NCBI GenBank assembly: GCA_964478425.1
Contig: CAYZIB010000004.1
Coordinates: 26,316-90,315 of the forward strand
Reading direction: 5' to 3'
Source of the DNA: CAYZIB01 sp964478425
Lineage (GTDB): Bacteria; Bacillota_I; Bacilli_A; Acholeplasmatales; WRBM01
DNA length: 64,000 nucleotides
In this document: piece after piece, positions 53,856 to 61,106 of the stretch
How positions within the stretch are numbered: position 1 is the stretch's first letter
Layout of the letters: every line of letters starts with the position of its first letter
Notes under the pieces: generated by a model
The model's database searches: none
What the model was told of the DNA's origin: nothing
Seen by the model: only the letters and a program-made list of their open reading frames with translations
Translations under genes and position numbers: made by a program

Positions 53856-53870
53856 TATTGGTGATAATTA

Positions 53871-54191
53871 TTGAATAAAGATGGTCCTTTAATGTATATT
53901 GATACATCTCAAGATGGCTCATTTGAAGCTAAGAATCAAAAAACATACTATTCTGATATAAGTAATAAACCTAATTTAAATGAAAATAAGGAATATATAA
54001 AAAAATTAGATCGATTAGAAAAATTTATTAATACAAAAAGAACAATTATTTGTGAATTTATTTTAACCGATACAATTATAGAAGGAGAATTACTTGAAAG
54101 AAAAGAAGATGTATTAAAAATTAAATCGTTTGATAAAGAAATATTAATAGATCCAACAAAAATTCAAGAAATAAATATTTTAAAAGTATAA
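53871..54191 (+). CDS. Small protein with SH3/Sm-like C-terminal domain, possibly spore-related
   Basis: 106 residues starting at TTG, with GGTGA six bases upstream; the next in-frame ATG is 53892. The N-terminal half is polar (MYIDTSQDGSFEAKNQ). The C-terminal half (TKRTIICEFILTDTIIEGELLERKEDVLKIKSFDKEILIDPTKIQEI) is a five-strand pattern like GerQ- or Sm-type barrels. It lies next to a CotY/CotZ-like gene, convergent across a shared terminator. A spore-coat link is only a suggestion; I do not recognise the family with certainty. Confidence 0.6.
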   Translation: MNKDGPLMYIDTSQDGSFEAKNQKTYYSDISNKPNLNENKEYIKKLDRLEKFINTKRTIICEFILTDTIIEGELLERKEDVLKIKSFDKEILIDPTKIQEINILKV

Positions 54192-54223
54192 AAAATGTGA
54201 AGAATTTAATCTTCACTTTTTTT
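54191..54223. terminator. Bidirectional terminator
   Basis: GTGAAGA (54197-54203) pairs with TCTTCAC (54210-54216), with T runs on both sides. It serves the gene at 53871 and the reverse CotZ-like gene. Confidence 0.85.
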
Positions 54224-54602
54224 ATCCACACATAGAACAATTAATTGGTTCAAAACATTGTAACATCATTACACAATTTAAATCAATGATAGCTGTTTGA
54301 TTAGTACATGTTAATTCATTATTTTCGCTTGTTATTAATCTTACAGTAATATATCTATTATCTTTAACATTTTCAATTCTAAATAAAGATGTAGTTGTTC
54401 CTGTAGTATTTAAATATGCTTCTAAGGTATTACCAGAACAGCATCTAAAACTTACAGGAACAGTATTATAAGCTCTTGTTATTAAAGATGTTTCACATGT
54501 TATACAATTAGTTTCAACCCCAGATATTATTTCTTTTTGAATCATATCTATATGTAAAACATTTTCTAAAATGATATTGCGTTCTTTATTTTCGCAAGTC
54601 AT
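54222..54602 (-). CDS. CotY/CotZ-family spore coat protein
   Basis: 126 residues with nine or more cysteines. Paired N-terminal cysteines (CITCETS), the middle VSFRCCSGN, then FRIENVKDNRYITVRLI and the C-terminal TAIIDLNCVMMLQCFEPINC. The last segment matches the CotY/CotZ signature (TCITVDLNCxCAIQC). These proteins build the crust or outer coat through disulphides. A strong ribosome site (AGGAGGTGG) lies six bases upstream. It is cytosolic (mother cell). This is one of the clearest hints that the organism sporulates. Confidence 0.78.
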   Translation of the reverse strand: MTCENKERNIILENVLHIDMIQKEIISGVETNCITCETSLITRAYNTVPVSFRCCSGNTLEAYLNTTGTTTSLFRIENVKDNRYITVRLITSENNELTCTNQTAIIDLNCVMMLQCFEPINCSMCG

Positions 54603-54619
54603 TTTTCCACCTCCTATTA

Positions 54620-54628
54620 TAAAATATG
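54620..54628 (-). promoter_or_regulatory. Possible sigma-K/E -10 of the CotZ-like gene
   Basis: On the reverse strand CATATTTTA fits CATAnnnTA, 18 bases ahead of the ATG. cotZ-type genes are mother-cell controlled in Bacillus. Support is by motif only. Confidence 0.35.
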
Positions 54629-54653
54629 ATAAAATTTATTTTTTGATTATATT

Positions 54654-55427
54654 TTATATTAAATTTATAAATATTAATGTTAAACCTAAAATTAAACAGT
54701 AAATTGCAAAATATTTGAATTTATATTTTTTTACTACTTTAATAAATATTTTTAAACTAAAATATGTAGTTATAAAACTAACAAAAAAAGATAAACTATA
54801 ACCTAAAAAATTTTTTTTGAGATTATTTAATTCAAATAACGATATAAAAATACTTCCAAATGATATTATTATATATAACATAAAAGAAAATTTTAAACTT
54901 GTTTCAAATTCAATTTTTTCATCTAAACCTTTAATAGTTGTAATTCCACTTCTTGATATTCCGGGAAATAAAGCTAAAATTTGACTTAAACCTATAAAAA
55001 AAGCATTTTTATAGGTGATATTTTCATTTTTAGCTTTATTTATTTTTTTATTTGAACTAAATAAAATTATAGAAGTAAATAAAAAGGCTATACCAATAAT
55101 TAAAAATGATTTATTAATACTTATAAATTTATATAATAAAATACCTAATAATATACTTGGTATAGAAGCAATTATTATTTTTTTAAAATAAATGATATCT
55201 TTTTTATTATTTTTTAATATACCTTTTATTAAATTGGAAATATCATTAAAATAATAAATAATAATAGCAACCAAAGAACCAAAATTAGTTATTATTTCAA
55301 TTAATAAATTATCTTGTTTTATCTTTAAGATATTTTCTAAAATCATTACATGTGCACTTGATGATATAGGAAGTGGTTCTGTTAAACCTTGAATTAAAGC
55401 AAGTAAAATATAATAATATAATCTCAA
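54654..55427 (-). CDS. uppP: Undecaprenyl-diphosphate phosphatase
   Basis: 257 residues and about eight helices. The active-site motifs are QGLTEPLPISSSAH near the N-terminus and ALFPGISRSGITT near residue 155. It dephosphorylates undecaprenyl diphosphate to recycle the lipid carrier for wall synthesis. The start is TTG 55427 with GGTGA four bases upstream; no in-frame ATG precedes the first motif. Pro replaces the usual Phe in GLTEFLP. Its presence argues that the organism makes peptidoglycan. Confidence 0.95.
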   Translation of the reverse strand: MRLYYYILLALIQGLTEPLPISSSAHVMILENILKIKQDNLLIEIITNFGSLVAIIIYYFNDISNLIKGILKNNKKDIIYFKKIIIASIPSILLGILLYKFISINKSFLIIGIAFLFTSIILFSSNKKINKAKNENITYKNAFFIGLSQILALFPGISRSGITTIKGLDEKIEFETSLKFSFMLYIIISFGSIFISLFELNNLKKNFLGYSLSFFVSFITTYFSLKIFIKVVKKYKFKYFAIYCLILGLTLIFINLI

Positions 55428-55469
55428 AATATCACCAATAATTTATATGTTATTTAAATATAATTTATG

Positions 55470-55498
55470 TTGTAAATTATTTTTTTTTAAAGTATAAT
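55470..55498 (+). promoter_or_regulatory. Promoter of the EIIB-like/HPr genes
   Basis: TTGTAA at 55470-55475, a 17-base spacer and TATAAT at 55493-55498. The start site near 55505 falls on GGTGA, so the 5' leader is only about nine bases. Confidence 0.7.
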
Positions 55499-55513
55499 AT
55501 AATTGGTGATAGT

Positions 55514-55876
55514 ATGATTTATGCAAACTTTTTTAAAGAAAATTTACTTATATTAATTATTTGTTTTGTTTTAATAATAATACCAATATGTATTTTATTA
55601 TTAAAGAAAAAATCTAAAAAACCTGTTATTGATAATAAATTTGTTGATGAATTAATTAATTATTATGGAGGATTTAGTAATATATTAGATATTAAAATTG
55701 ATAATGCTAGATTAAAAGTCCTAGTTAAAAATTTAAAACAAGTTGATTTAGAAAGTATAAAAAAAGTAAGTAATAGTGGTGTTTTTGTTTCAGGAAATAA
55801 TATTAAAGCATTATTTAATTATAATTCTGATATTTTAAAAAAAGAATTAGAATATAGGAGGAAACAAAATGATTAA
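55514..55876 (+). CDS. Membrane-anchored, cysteine-less PTS EIIB-like protein
   Basis: 120 residues. One N-terminal helix (LLILIICFVLIIIPICILLL, about 10-29) anchors a C-terminal domain (40-115) with the glucose-class EIIB pattern: LINYYGGFSNILDIKIDNARLKVLVKN, then SNSGVFVSGNNIKALFN. The phosphorylated Cys of real EIIB (DACxTRL) is replaced (KIDNARL), so it cannot carry phosphate in the usual way. It overlaps the HPr gene by eight bases. It may sense or dock HPr rather than transport sugar; this is inference. Confidence 0.72.
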   Translation: MIYANFFKENLLILIICFVLIIIPICILLLKKKSKKPVIDNKFVDELINYYGGFSNILDIKIDNARLKVLVKNLKQVDLESIKKVSNSGVFVSGNNIKALFNYNSDILKKELEYRRKQND

Positions 55877-56138
55877 AAAGTTTAAAGTAACACAAGTAAA
55901 CGGTATTCATGCTAAACCTGCTACTATACTTGTAAGTGAAGCTTACAAATATAATTCAAAAATATTATTAGGATTAAATGAAACATTTGTGAATATGAAA
56001 TCTATAATCGGTGTTATGTCTCTTGGAATTTATAATGAAGCAACAATTGTAATTGATATAAATGGTTTAGATGAAATAGATGCAATGAAAAATATTACAA
56101 AATTATTAACCGAAAATAAATGGGCAAAAGAATTATAG
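55869..56138 (+). CDS. ptsH: Phosphocarrier protein HPr
   Basis: 89 residues. His14 in NGIHAKPAT receives phosphate from enzyme I, and Ser45 in VNMKSIIGVMSLGI is the HPr-kinase site used for catabolite control in Firmicutes. GGAGG lies six bases upstream. It is encoded away from enzyme I, next to the EIIB-like protein. The regulatory serine suggests CcpA-type control, although no cre site was identified. Confidence 0.94.
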   Translation: MIKKFKVTQVNGIHAKPATILVSEAYKYNSKILLGLNETFVNMKSIIGVMSLGIYNEATIVIDINGLDEIDAMKNITKLLTENKWAKEL

Positions 56139-56160
56139 TTGATTTTTATCAACTATTTTA
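56136..56160 (+). terminator. Weak terminator after ptsH
   Basis: TAGTTGAT (56136-56143) pairs with ATCAACTA (56148-56155) and TTTTA follows. It overlaps the ptsH stop. Confidence 0.6.
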
Positions 56161-56173
56161 ATAGGAGTATAAA

Positions 56174-57523
56174 ATGGATTATTTAGAAATAGTAAAAAAA
56201 TATAAAAATGATATTATAAAAAGCTTAAAAGAAATTATAGAAATACCAAGTTATTATGATGAATCTTCAATTAGTTTAAATGCACCATTTGGTAAAAGTA
56301 TAAAAGATGCTTTAGACTATTATCTTAATTTAGGAAAAAAAGAAAATTTTAATATTAAAAATATCGATAATTACTGTGGATATATCGAATATGGAAATAA
56401 GAATTTAGATATGCTTGGAATTTTAGGACATTTAGATGTAGTTCCTGCTACAGGTAATTGGAAATTTGATCCATTTGCTGGAATTATTGATGATAATAAA
56501 TTATATGGTAGAGGAGCAATCGATGATAAGGGTCCTGCTATTTTAGCTTTTTACGCATTAAAAATCATAAAAGATTTAAATATTAAATTAAATAAAAGAG
56601 TAAGAATAATTGTTGGTTGTGATGAAGAACTAAATATGAGATGTTTAAATCATTACATAAATAAAAATGAGGAATTACCAAAAATAGGATTTACACCTGA
56701 TGCAGATTTTCCTGTTATATATGGTGAAAAAGGTATTGTTTCTACTAAAATTAGCGGATTTGATTATTCTGATATAATCAGTTTTAATGGTGGAGAAAGG
56801 TTAAATCTAGTGCCAGATTTATGTAGTGTAAAACTTAAAATTGATTTAAAAAATGAATTTTTAAATTATTTAAAAGAAAATAATTTAAATGGTGAAATAA
56901 AAGATGATGTTTATTATATGTATGGAGTAAGTAGTCATGCAATGCAACCTGAAAAAGGTATCAATGCATGTATTTTAATGGCAACATTTTTAAATAAATA
57001 TATCAAATCAGATTTTTTAAAATTTATTTTTGAATATTTAAGTTTTGATCATTATGGTGAAAAATTAAATTTAAAAACATATGACCCTGATATGTTGTAT
57101 TTAACATCTAATCCTGGAATGTTTAAATTAGAAAATAATCATTTTCTAATTGGAATAAATTATAGAGTTCCAAAAAATGAATGTATTAATAAAATAGAAG
57201 AAGAAAGCTTAAAAGCAGTTAATAAATATAATTTTAAATTTGAAATGTTAAGTAAATCAAATGTTCATATAGTAGATAAAAATTCTTTTTTAGTTAAAAC
57301 ATTATACGATTCTTATTTAAAATATACAAATGATAAAGTAAATAAACCATTTACAATCGGTGGAGGTACATATGCTAGAATGCTTAAAAATAATGTAGCT
57401 TTTGGACCATCATTTATTGGAGATGTTGATTGTGTTCATCAAGTAAATGAGTTTATAGATATCGATAAAGCTTTATTAACTTGTGCAATATATATTGAGG
57501 CAATTGTTAGATTATGCGCTTAA
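56174..57523 (+). CDS. pepV: M20 metallopeptidase, PepV/Sapep dipeptidase type
   Basis: 449 residues. Metal and catalytic motifs: GHLDVVPATGNW with His, GRGAIDDKGP with Asp-Asp, VGCDEELNMRC with the general base Glu, and PDADFPVIYGEKG. FTIGGGTYARM is near the end. These are the PepV/Sapep signatures. It cleaves dipeptides in the cytoplasm with zinc or manganese. It overlaps trmB by ten bases. Confidence 0.92.
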   Translation: MDYLEIVKKYKNDIIKSLKEIIEIPSYYDESSISLNAPFGKSIKDALDYYLNLGKKENFNIKNIDNYCGYIEYGNKNLDMLGILGHLDVVPATGNWKFDPFAGIIDDNKLYGRGAIDDKGPAILAFYALKIIKDLNIKLNKRVRIIVGCDEELNMRCLNHYINKNEELPKIGFTPDADFPVIYGEKGIVSTKISGFDYSDIISFNGGERLNLVPDLCSVKLKIDLKNEFLNYLKENNLNGEIKDDVYYMYGVSSHAMQPEKGINACILMATFLNKYIKSDFLKFIFEYLSFDHYGEKLNLKTYDPDMLYLTSNPGMFKLENNHFLIGINYRVPKNECINKIEEESLKAVNKYNFKFEMLSKSNVHIVDKNSFLVKTLYDSYLKYTNDKVNKPFTIGGGTYARMLKNNVAFGPSFIGDVDCVHQVNEFIDIDKALLTCAIYIEAIVRLCA

Positions 57524-58149
57524 AAAATGTCCCATACGCTAAAGAAAAGCTTTCTAGTTATCCTGATATTGTTATAATGAATCAAAGTTTTAAAGGAAAA
57601 AATAAAGAATTATTTAAAAATGATAACCCAATTTTTGTTGAACTTGGAATGGGTAAAGGAACATTTATAATTGAAATGGCAAAAAAATATCCCAATATTA
57701 ATTTTATTGGGATTGAAAAATATGATTCTGTATTAGTAAGAGCATTAGAAAAATTAATTGATGAAAATATCTCATTAAGTAATCTAAAATTAATGAGAAA
57801 TGATGCAACAAATATTTTAGATTTATTTGATAAAAATGAAATTAGTGAATTATTTATTAATTTTTGTGATCCATGGCCTAAAAAAAGACATGCTGATAGA
57901 AGACTTACAAGTAAAATTTTTATAAATAAGTATTTAGACATTTTAAAAGATGAAAAAATTATTAATTTTAAAACTGATAATCGAAAACTTTTTGAATTTA
58001 GTTTAATTAATTTTAATGATTTAGAATTTGATTTTTTAGAATTATCATTAAATTTACATGAAGATCCTATTTTTAATATTGAAACTGAATTTGAAAAGAA
58101 ATTTAATCAAGGACCAATTTATTATTTAAGAGTAAAAAAAAGATTTTAG
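57514..58149 (+). CDS. trmB: tRNA (guanine-46-N7)-methyltransferase
   Basis: 211 residues. The SAM-binding motif is FVELGMGKGTFI with NFIGIEKYDSVL. The TrmB signature INFCDPWPKKRHADRRL is intact, and the C-terminus has NIETEFEKKFNQGPIYYLRV. It makes m7G46 in the tRNA variable loop. It starts inside the end of the peptidase gene and ends at a shared bidirectional terminator. Confidence 0.96.
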   Translation: MRLKNVPYAKEKLSSYPDIVIMNQSFKGKNKELFKNDNPIFVELGMGKGTFIIEMAKKYPNINFIGIEKYDSVLVRALEKLIDENISLSNLKLMRNDATNILDLFDKNEISELFINFCDPWPKKRHADRRLTSKIFINKYLDILKDEKIINFKTDNRKLFEFSLINFNDLEFDFLELSLNLHEDPIFNIETEFEKKFNQGPIYYLRVKKRF

Positions 58150-58172
58150 CAATTTAACTAAAATCTTTTTTT
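58136..58172. terminator. Bidirectional terminator between trmB and nagA
   Basis: AGATTTTAG (58141-58149) pairs with CTAAAATCT (58158-58166), with an A run before and a T run after. Confidence 0.85.
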
Positions 58173-58175
58173 AAT

Positions 58176-59333
58176 TTAAAATACTTTTTTACCATCAATA
58201 TAAGCACTTGTTACATTAATGTTTTCATCAAATATAATTAAATCAGCATATTTATTAACTTCTAATGATCCTAATTTTTCTAAATTCATTAATTTAGCTG
58301 GAGTATATGTTACCATTTTAACTGCTTCATATAATGGAATATTTAAATTTTTTATTGTTCTTACTAATAAATTAGTAGTAGCAACAGATCCTGCTAAACA
58401 TGAAAAATCTTCAACATATGCAGCATTATCTTTTTTTACAGCTTTTAATCCTGCTTTTTCAGAACCGATAAAATAATTACCATCAGGGCAACAAGAAGCC
58501 ATCATTGAGTCGGTTATTAAAATCATTTTTTCAGATGTTTTATTTTTATAAATTAATTTTAATAAGTCACTTGTAACATGTAATCCATCACAAATTACTT
58601 CAGTATAAATATCATCATCAATATAACCTGCTTCAACACAACCTGCATATCTAAAAGCACCTTTTTTATATGTACTACTCATAGCATTATAAAAATGTGT
58701 CATTGATGTATATCCGTTATTAAATGCGTTTATACAATCTTTAAATGAAGCATCGCTATGTCCGATAGAAGCATTAATATTTTTACTTTTTAAGAAATTA
58801 CCAAGTTCGATTGCTCCATCTAATTCACATGCAATTGTCCATCTTTTAATTTCAGGATAATTATTTACTAAATATTCATATTCTTTTTTATCAGGATTTC
58901 TTAATTGTTCAATTTCATGTGCTCCTCTTTTATTCATTGAAAAATAAGGACCTTCTAAATGAACACCTAATAATCTAGTTTTAGTTAAGTTTTTACTATT
59001 TGCATTTCTAACACTTAAAATAACATTTTCTAAATTTGTTAAAGAAGCAGCAACAGTTGTTGGATACATTGATGTAGTACCATTTTTTAAATGCGCTTCT
59101 GTAATTTTTAAAATAGCTTTTTCTGTAGCTTCCATAAAATCATGTCCACCACCACCATGTAAATGGATATCAATAAATCCAGGAGATAAATACTTTCCAT
59201 CAACATCAATAATTTCATCAGCAGTCAACACTTTTGTATCGATTTCTTTAATTAAATTGTCTTCTACTAAAAGATTTCCGTAAATTATTTTATCTTTTAA
59301 AATAATATTTGCATTTTTAAATAATTTTGTCAT
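58176..59333 (-). CDS. nagA: N-acetylglucosamine-6-phosphate deacetylase
   Basis: 385 residues. An amidohydrolase with metal motifs LSPGFIDIHLHGGGGHDF, GVHLEGPYF, ASIGHSDASF and LITDSMMA. It converts GlcNAc-6-phosphate to glucosamine-6-phosphate, linking GH84-derived GlcNAc to glycolysis and wall precursors. The start is ATG 59333; the GTG at 59342 belongs to the ribosome site GGGTGA. It has its own promoter, whose -35 carries CTTGTATA, the same eight bases as one end of the island operator. No nagB is in the window. Confidence 0.95.
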   Translation of the reverse strand: MTKLFKNANIILKDKIIYGNLLVEDNLIKEIDTKVLTADEIIDVDGKYLSPGFIDIHLHGGGGHDFMEATEKAILKITEAHLKNGTTSMYPTTVAASLTNLENVILSVRNANSKNLTKTRLLGVHLEGPYFSMNKRGAHEIEQLRNPDKKEYEYLVNNYPEIKRWTIACELDGAIELGNFLKSKNINASIGHSDASFKDCINAFNNGYTSMTHFYNAMSSTYKKGAFRYAGCVEAGYIDDDIYTEVICDGLHVTSDLLKLIYKNKTSEKMILITDSMMASCCPDGNYFIGSEKAGLKAVKKDNAAYVEDFSCLAGSVATTNLLVRTIKNLNIPLYEAVKMVTYTPAKLMNLEKLGSLEVNKYADLIIFDENINVTSAYIDGKKVF

Positions 59334-59350
59334 AAATTTCACCCGTTAAT

Positions 59351-59379
59351 ATTATATCAATTTAAAAAAATTTATACAA
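59351..59379 (-). promoter_or_regulatory. nagA promoter with possible operator half-site
   Basis: On the reverse strand TTGTAT (59379-59374), a 17-base spacer and TATAAT (59356-59351). CTTGTATA over the -35 equals the first eight bases of the reverse complement of operator copy 3 (CTTGTATAGTCAA), but the other half is missing. Confidence 0.6.
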
Positions 59380-59473
59380 GCATTTAAGATATATTTACTT
59401 ATTTAAATGTCAATAGTAAATGCGAAAATTATTAAAAAATTTTAAAAAAAGAATATAATTTGACTTGTAATAA

Positions 59474-59505
59474 GATTAAATCTTCTTTTTAAAGTAGATT
59501 TAATC
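59474..59505. repeat. Inverted repeat near the putative element boundary
   Basis: GATTAAATC (59474-59482) and GATTTAATC (59497-59505) form a perfect nine-pair stem with a 14-base loop. It may mark an element end or be a simple hairpin. The stretch 59343-59591 holds no credible gene. Confidence 0.45.
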
Positions 59506-59546
59506 AATTTAATGGATAAAAAAATGTATTTTTAACATGACAAAAG

Positions 59547-59572
59547 AACAAGACTATAAATCTTGTTTTTTT
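59547..59572 (+). terminator. Terminator-like hairpin downstream of the transposase gene
   Basis: AACAAGA (59547-59553) pairs with TCTTGTT (59561-59567), then T to 59572. The T run favours forward transcription. A weaker T-rich stretch on the other side could also stop the transposase message. Confidence 0.55.
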
Positions 59573-59591
59573 ACTATAATAAATAATTAAA

Positions 59592-60620
59592 TTATGCTAC
59601 AGCTTGAAGCTGAAGATTAAATAATTCTCTTGAAGAAGCAAAACTTAATACTTGTCTTGGATAATCATTAACCCAATCTTCAACTTTTTGTATTTCTTCA
59701 CGAGTGAATTTTGATATGTCAGTACCTTTAGGTATCAATCGTCTAATTTCTCTATTTAATCTTTCATTGCTTCCACGTTCGCTTGAACAATATGGATGAC
59801 AATAGTAAACAGAAGTACGTTTGCCTTTACCATATCTTGATTTTTCTAGTCTTTTAAAGTCAGCAAATTCACTACCATTATCAACAGTAATAGTTTTAAA
59901 TATCTTTTTAAAATTTTTGCCATATTGATGTTCAATGATATTTAAACAATGTATAACACTTTCACTTTTTTGATTTATCATTGGCATAATGATTTCTTTT
60001 CTTGTTAGTCTTTCAGTTAAAACAAGTAAAGTAGCTTTTGTACTACCACAAACACAATCCATTTCCCAATGACCAAAGGTTTTACGTTCTTTAATTTCAG
60101 TTGGTCTTTTTTCAATACTAGTTCCTTTAGGAGCTTGTTTTATTACAATAGAACGTTTTTTATTTTTTCGTTTATCTTTCATTGGTAAATGATGAATTGT
60201 TAATTTTGAAAAAATTTCTTTTTCGATATAACTATAAAGAGTATTTACACAAATAGTCGTGTCAAAAACAAGTCCTTTCTTTTTGATTTCACCTAAAACA
60301 GCTAAAGGACTTAGTTTATCTTTTACAATTCGTTTTTCAATGTAATTTGCAAATTTATAATCGTTAGCAATTTTTAAATCACGACCTTTATCTTTAAGAT
60401 GTTGTCGATATTTTTCTTCAGCTATATCGCAACTATATCTTTTTTCATATAACCAAGTATTGCCATTTAGATGATCATATGTTCCACGTTTTATTTCTCG
60501 ATAAATCGTTGAAATATGAACTCCTAAATATGAAGCAATATCTTTTTTTGATGTTTTAGTTTTAAGAAGTGTTTCTAATTGTAATCGTTGGGTTTTTGTA
60601 AGATGATTAAAAGTTCGCAT
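59592..60620 (-). CDS. IS30-family transposase
   Basis: 342 residues, complete. The N-terminal helix-turn-helix (LTKTQRLQLETLLKT, KDIASYLGVHISTIYREIKRG) binds element ends. The DDE core follows: Asp188 in HWEMDCVCG, Asp247 in TVDNGSEF and Glu286 in ERGSNERLNREIRR. GGAAAGG lies upstream of the ATG. It is either a free insertion sequence or the integrase substitute of the neighbouring phage-like genes, as in some Spiroplasma plectroviruses. I found no clear pair of terminal inverted repeats flanking just this gene, which favours the second view. Confidence 0.93.
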   Translation of the reverse strand: MRTFNHLTKTQRLQLETLLKTKTSKKDIASYLGVHISTIYREIKRGTYDHLNGNTWLYEKRYSCDIAEEKYRQHLKDKGRDLKIANDYKFANYIEKRIVKDKLSPLAVLGEIKKKGLVFDTTICVNTLYSYIEKEIFSKLTIHHLPMKDKRKNKKRSIVIKQAPKGTSIEKRPTEIKERKTFGHWEMDCVCGSTKATLLVLTERLTRKEIIMPMINQKSESVIHCLNIIEHQYGKNFKKIFKTITVDNGSEFADFKRLEKSRYGKGKRTSVYYCHPYCSSERGSNERLNREIRRLIPKGTDISKFTREEIQKVEDWVNDYPRQVLSFASSRELFNLQLQAVA

Positions 60621-60648
60621 ATTTACCTTTCCTTTATTCTTTCTTTAA

Positions 60649-60734
60649 AATGTTATTGTAAAACAAAAGGTGGTTTGAATAGCTAATCCGCTTTATTCAA
60701 TACCACCATATTTTTTGTTTTACTTTAAAACATT
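60649..60734. repeat. Long imperfect palindrome upstream of the transposase gene
   Basis: Arms pair in steps: AATGTT/AACATT (outermost), GTAAAACAAAA (60658-60668) with TTTTGTTTTAC (60713-60723), GGTGGT with ACCACC (60702-60707), TTGAATA with TATTCAA (60694-60700). In the transposase leader RNA it would fold tightly; as DNA it could be an element end or an origin hairpin. Confidence 0.7.
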
Positions 60735-61104
60735 ATTTGTATAAAGAGTATTGACTAAAAACTAATATTTATATTTTTATTTTCTCATATTTTATTATTT
60801 TAGCAAAATGATTTGTTTTACAAAAATCGCTCATTTACTAATGATAAAGTACCTTTCGCGACATAAAACGTTACACTATTTATTTCACGGTGTACTTGAC
60901 ATTATTATTTTTTGTTCGCCTTTTGCCTTGCCGAAAGCAACTCAAAAAGGAAAAAACATTTTAAGTTGCATTTCGTCAATTCAATCGTATAACAAAAAAA
61001 CATTCGCTAGTTGTAGAATTAATATTGTATCTTTTTTGCCTCTGCAATCTAAAAAGGAAAAAACATTAACTTATAATGAAAAGACCGCTTTCAAATTAAG
61101 CAGT
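60735..61104. other. Non-coding block with short direct repeats
   Basis: About 370 bases with no credible gene; the forward open frame at 60808-61113 has no ribosome site and no domain. It is visibly richer in CG steps than the chromosome (CGCGACATAAAACG, TTCGCC, TTGCCG). AAAAAGGAAAAAACATT occurs twice (60944-60960, 61051-61067), each after TTTTGCC, and AAAAAAACATT once more near 60992. GCAACT/AGTTGC brackets the first copy. It could be a phage intergenic region with origin or packaging signals. Confidence 0.55.
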
Positions 61105-61106
61105 CT
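61082..61106 (-). terminator. Terminator of the pI/Zot-like gene
   Basis: AGACcGCTT (61082-61090) pairs with AAGCaGTCT (61098-61106), one mismatch. On the reverse strand TTTTC follows. It overlaps the stop codon. Confidence 0.6.

Noticed and set aside
29164..58476. Reverse or forward open frames inside the long glycan-island and nagA genes (for example 33196-33483, 57582-57941, 58219-58476)
   Set aside because: They are shadows of well-supported genes, without ribosome sites or domains.
59592..60620. A simple stand-alone IS30 insertion with terminal inverted repeats
   Set aside because: I could not find a matching pair of ends closely flanking the gene; only an internal palindrome on one side. 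Not excluded, just unsupported.
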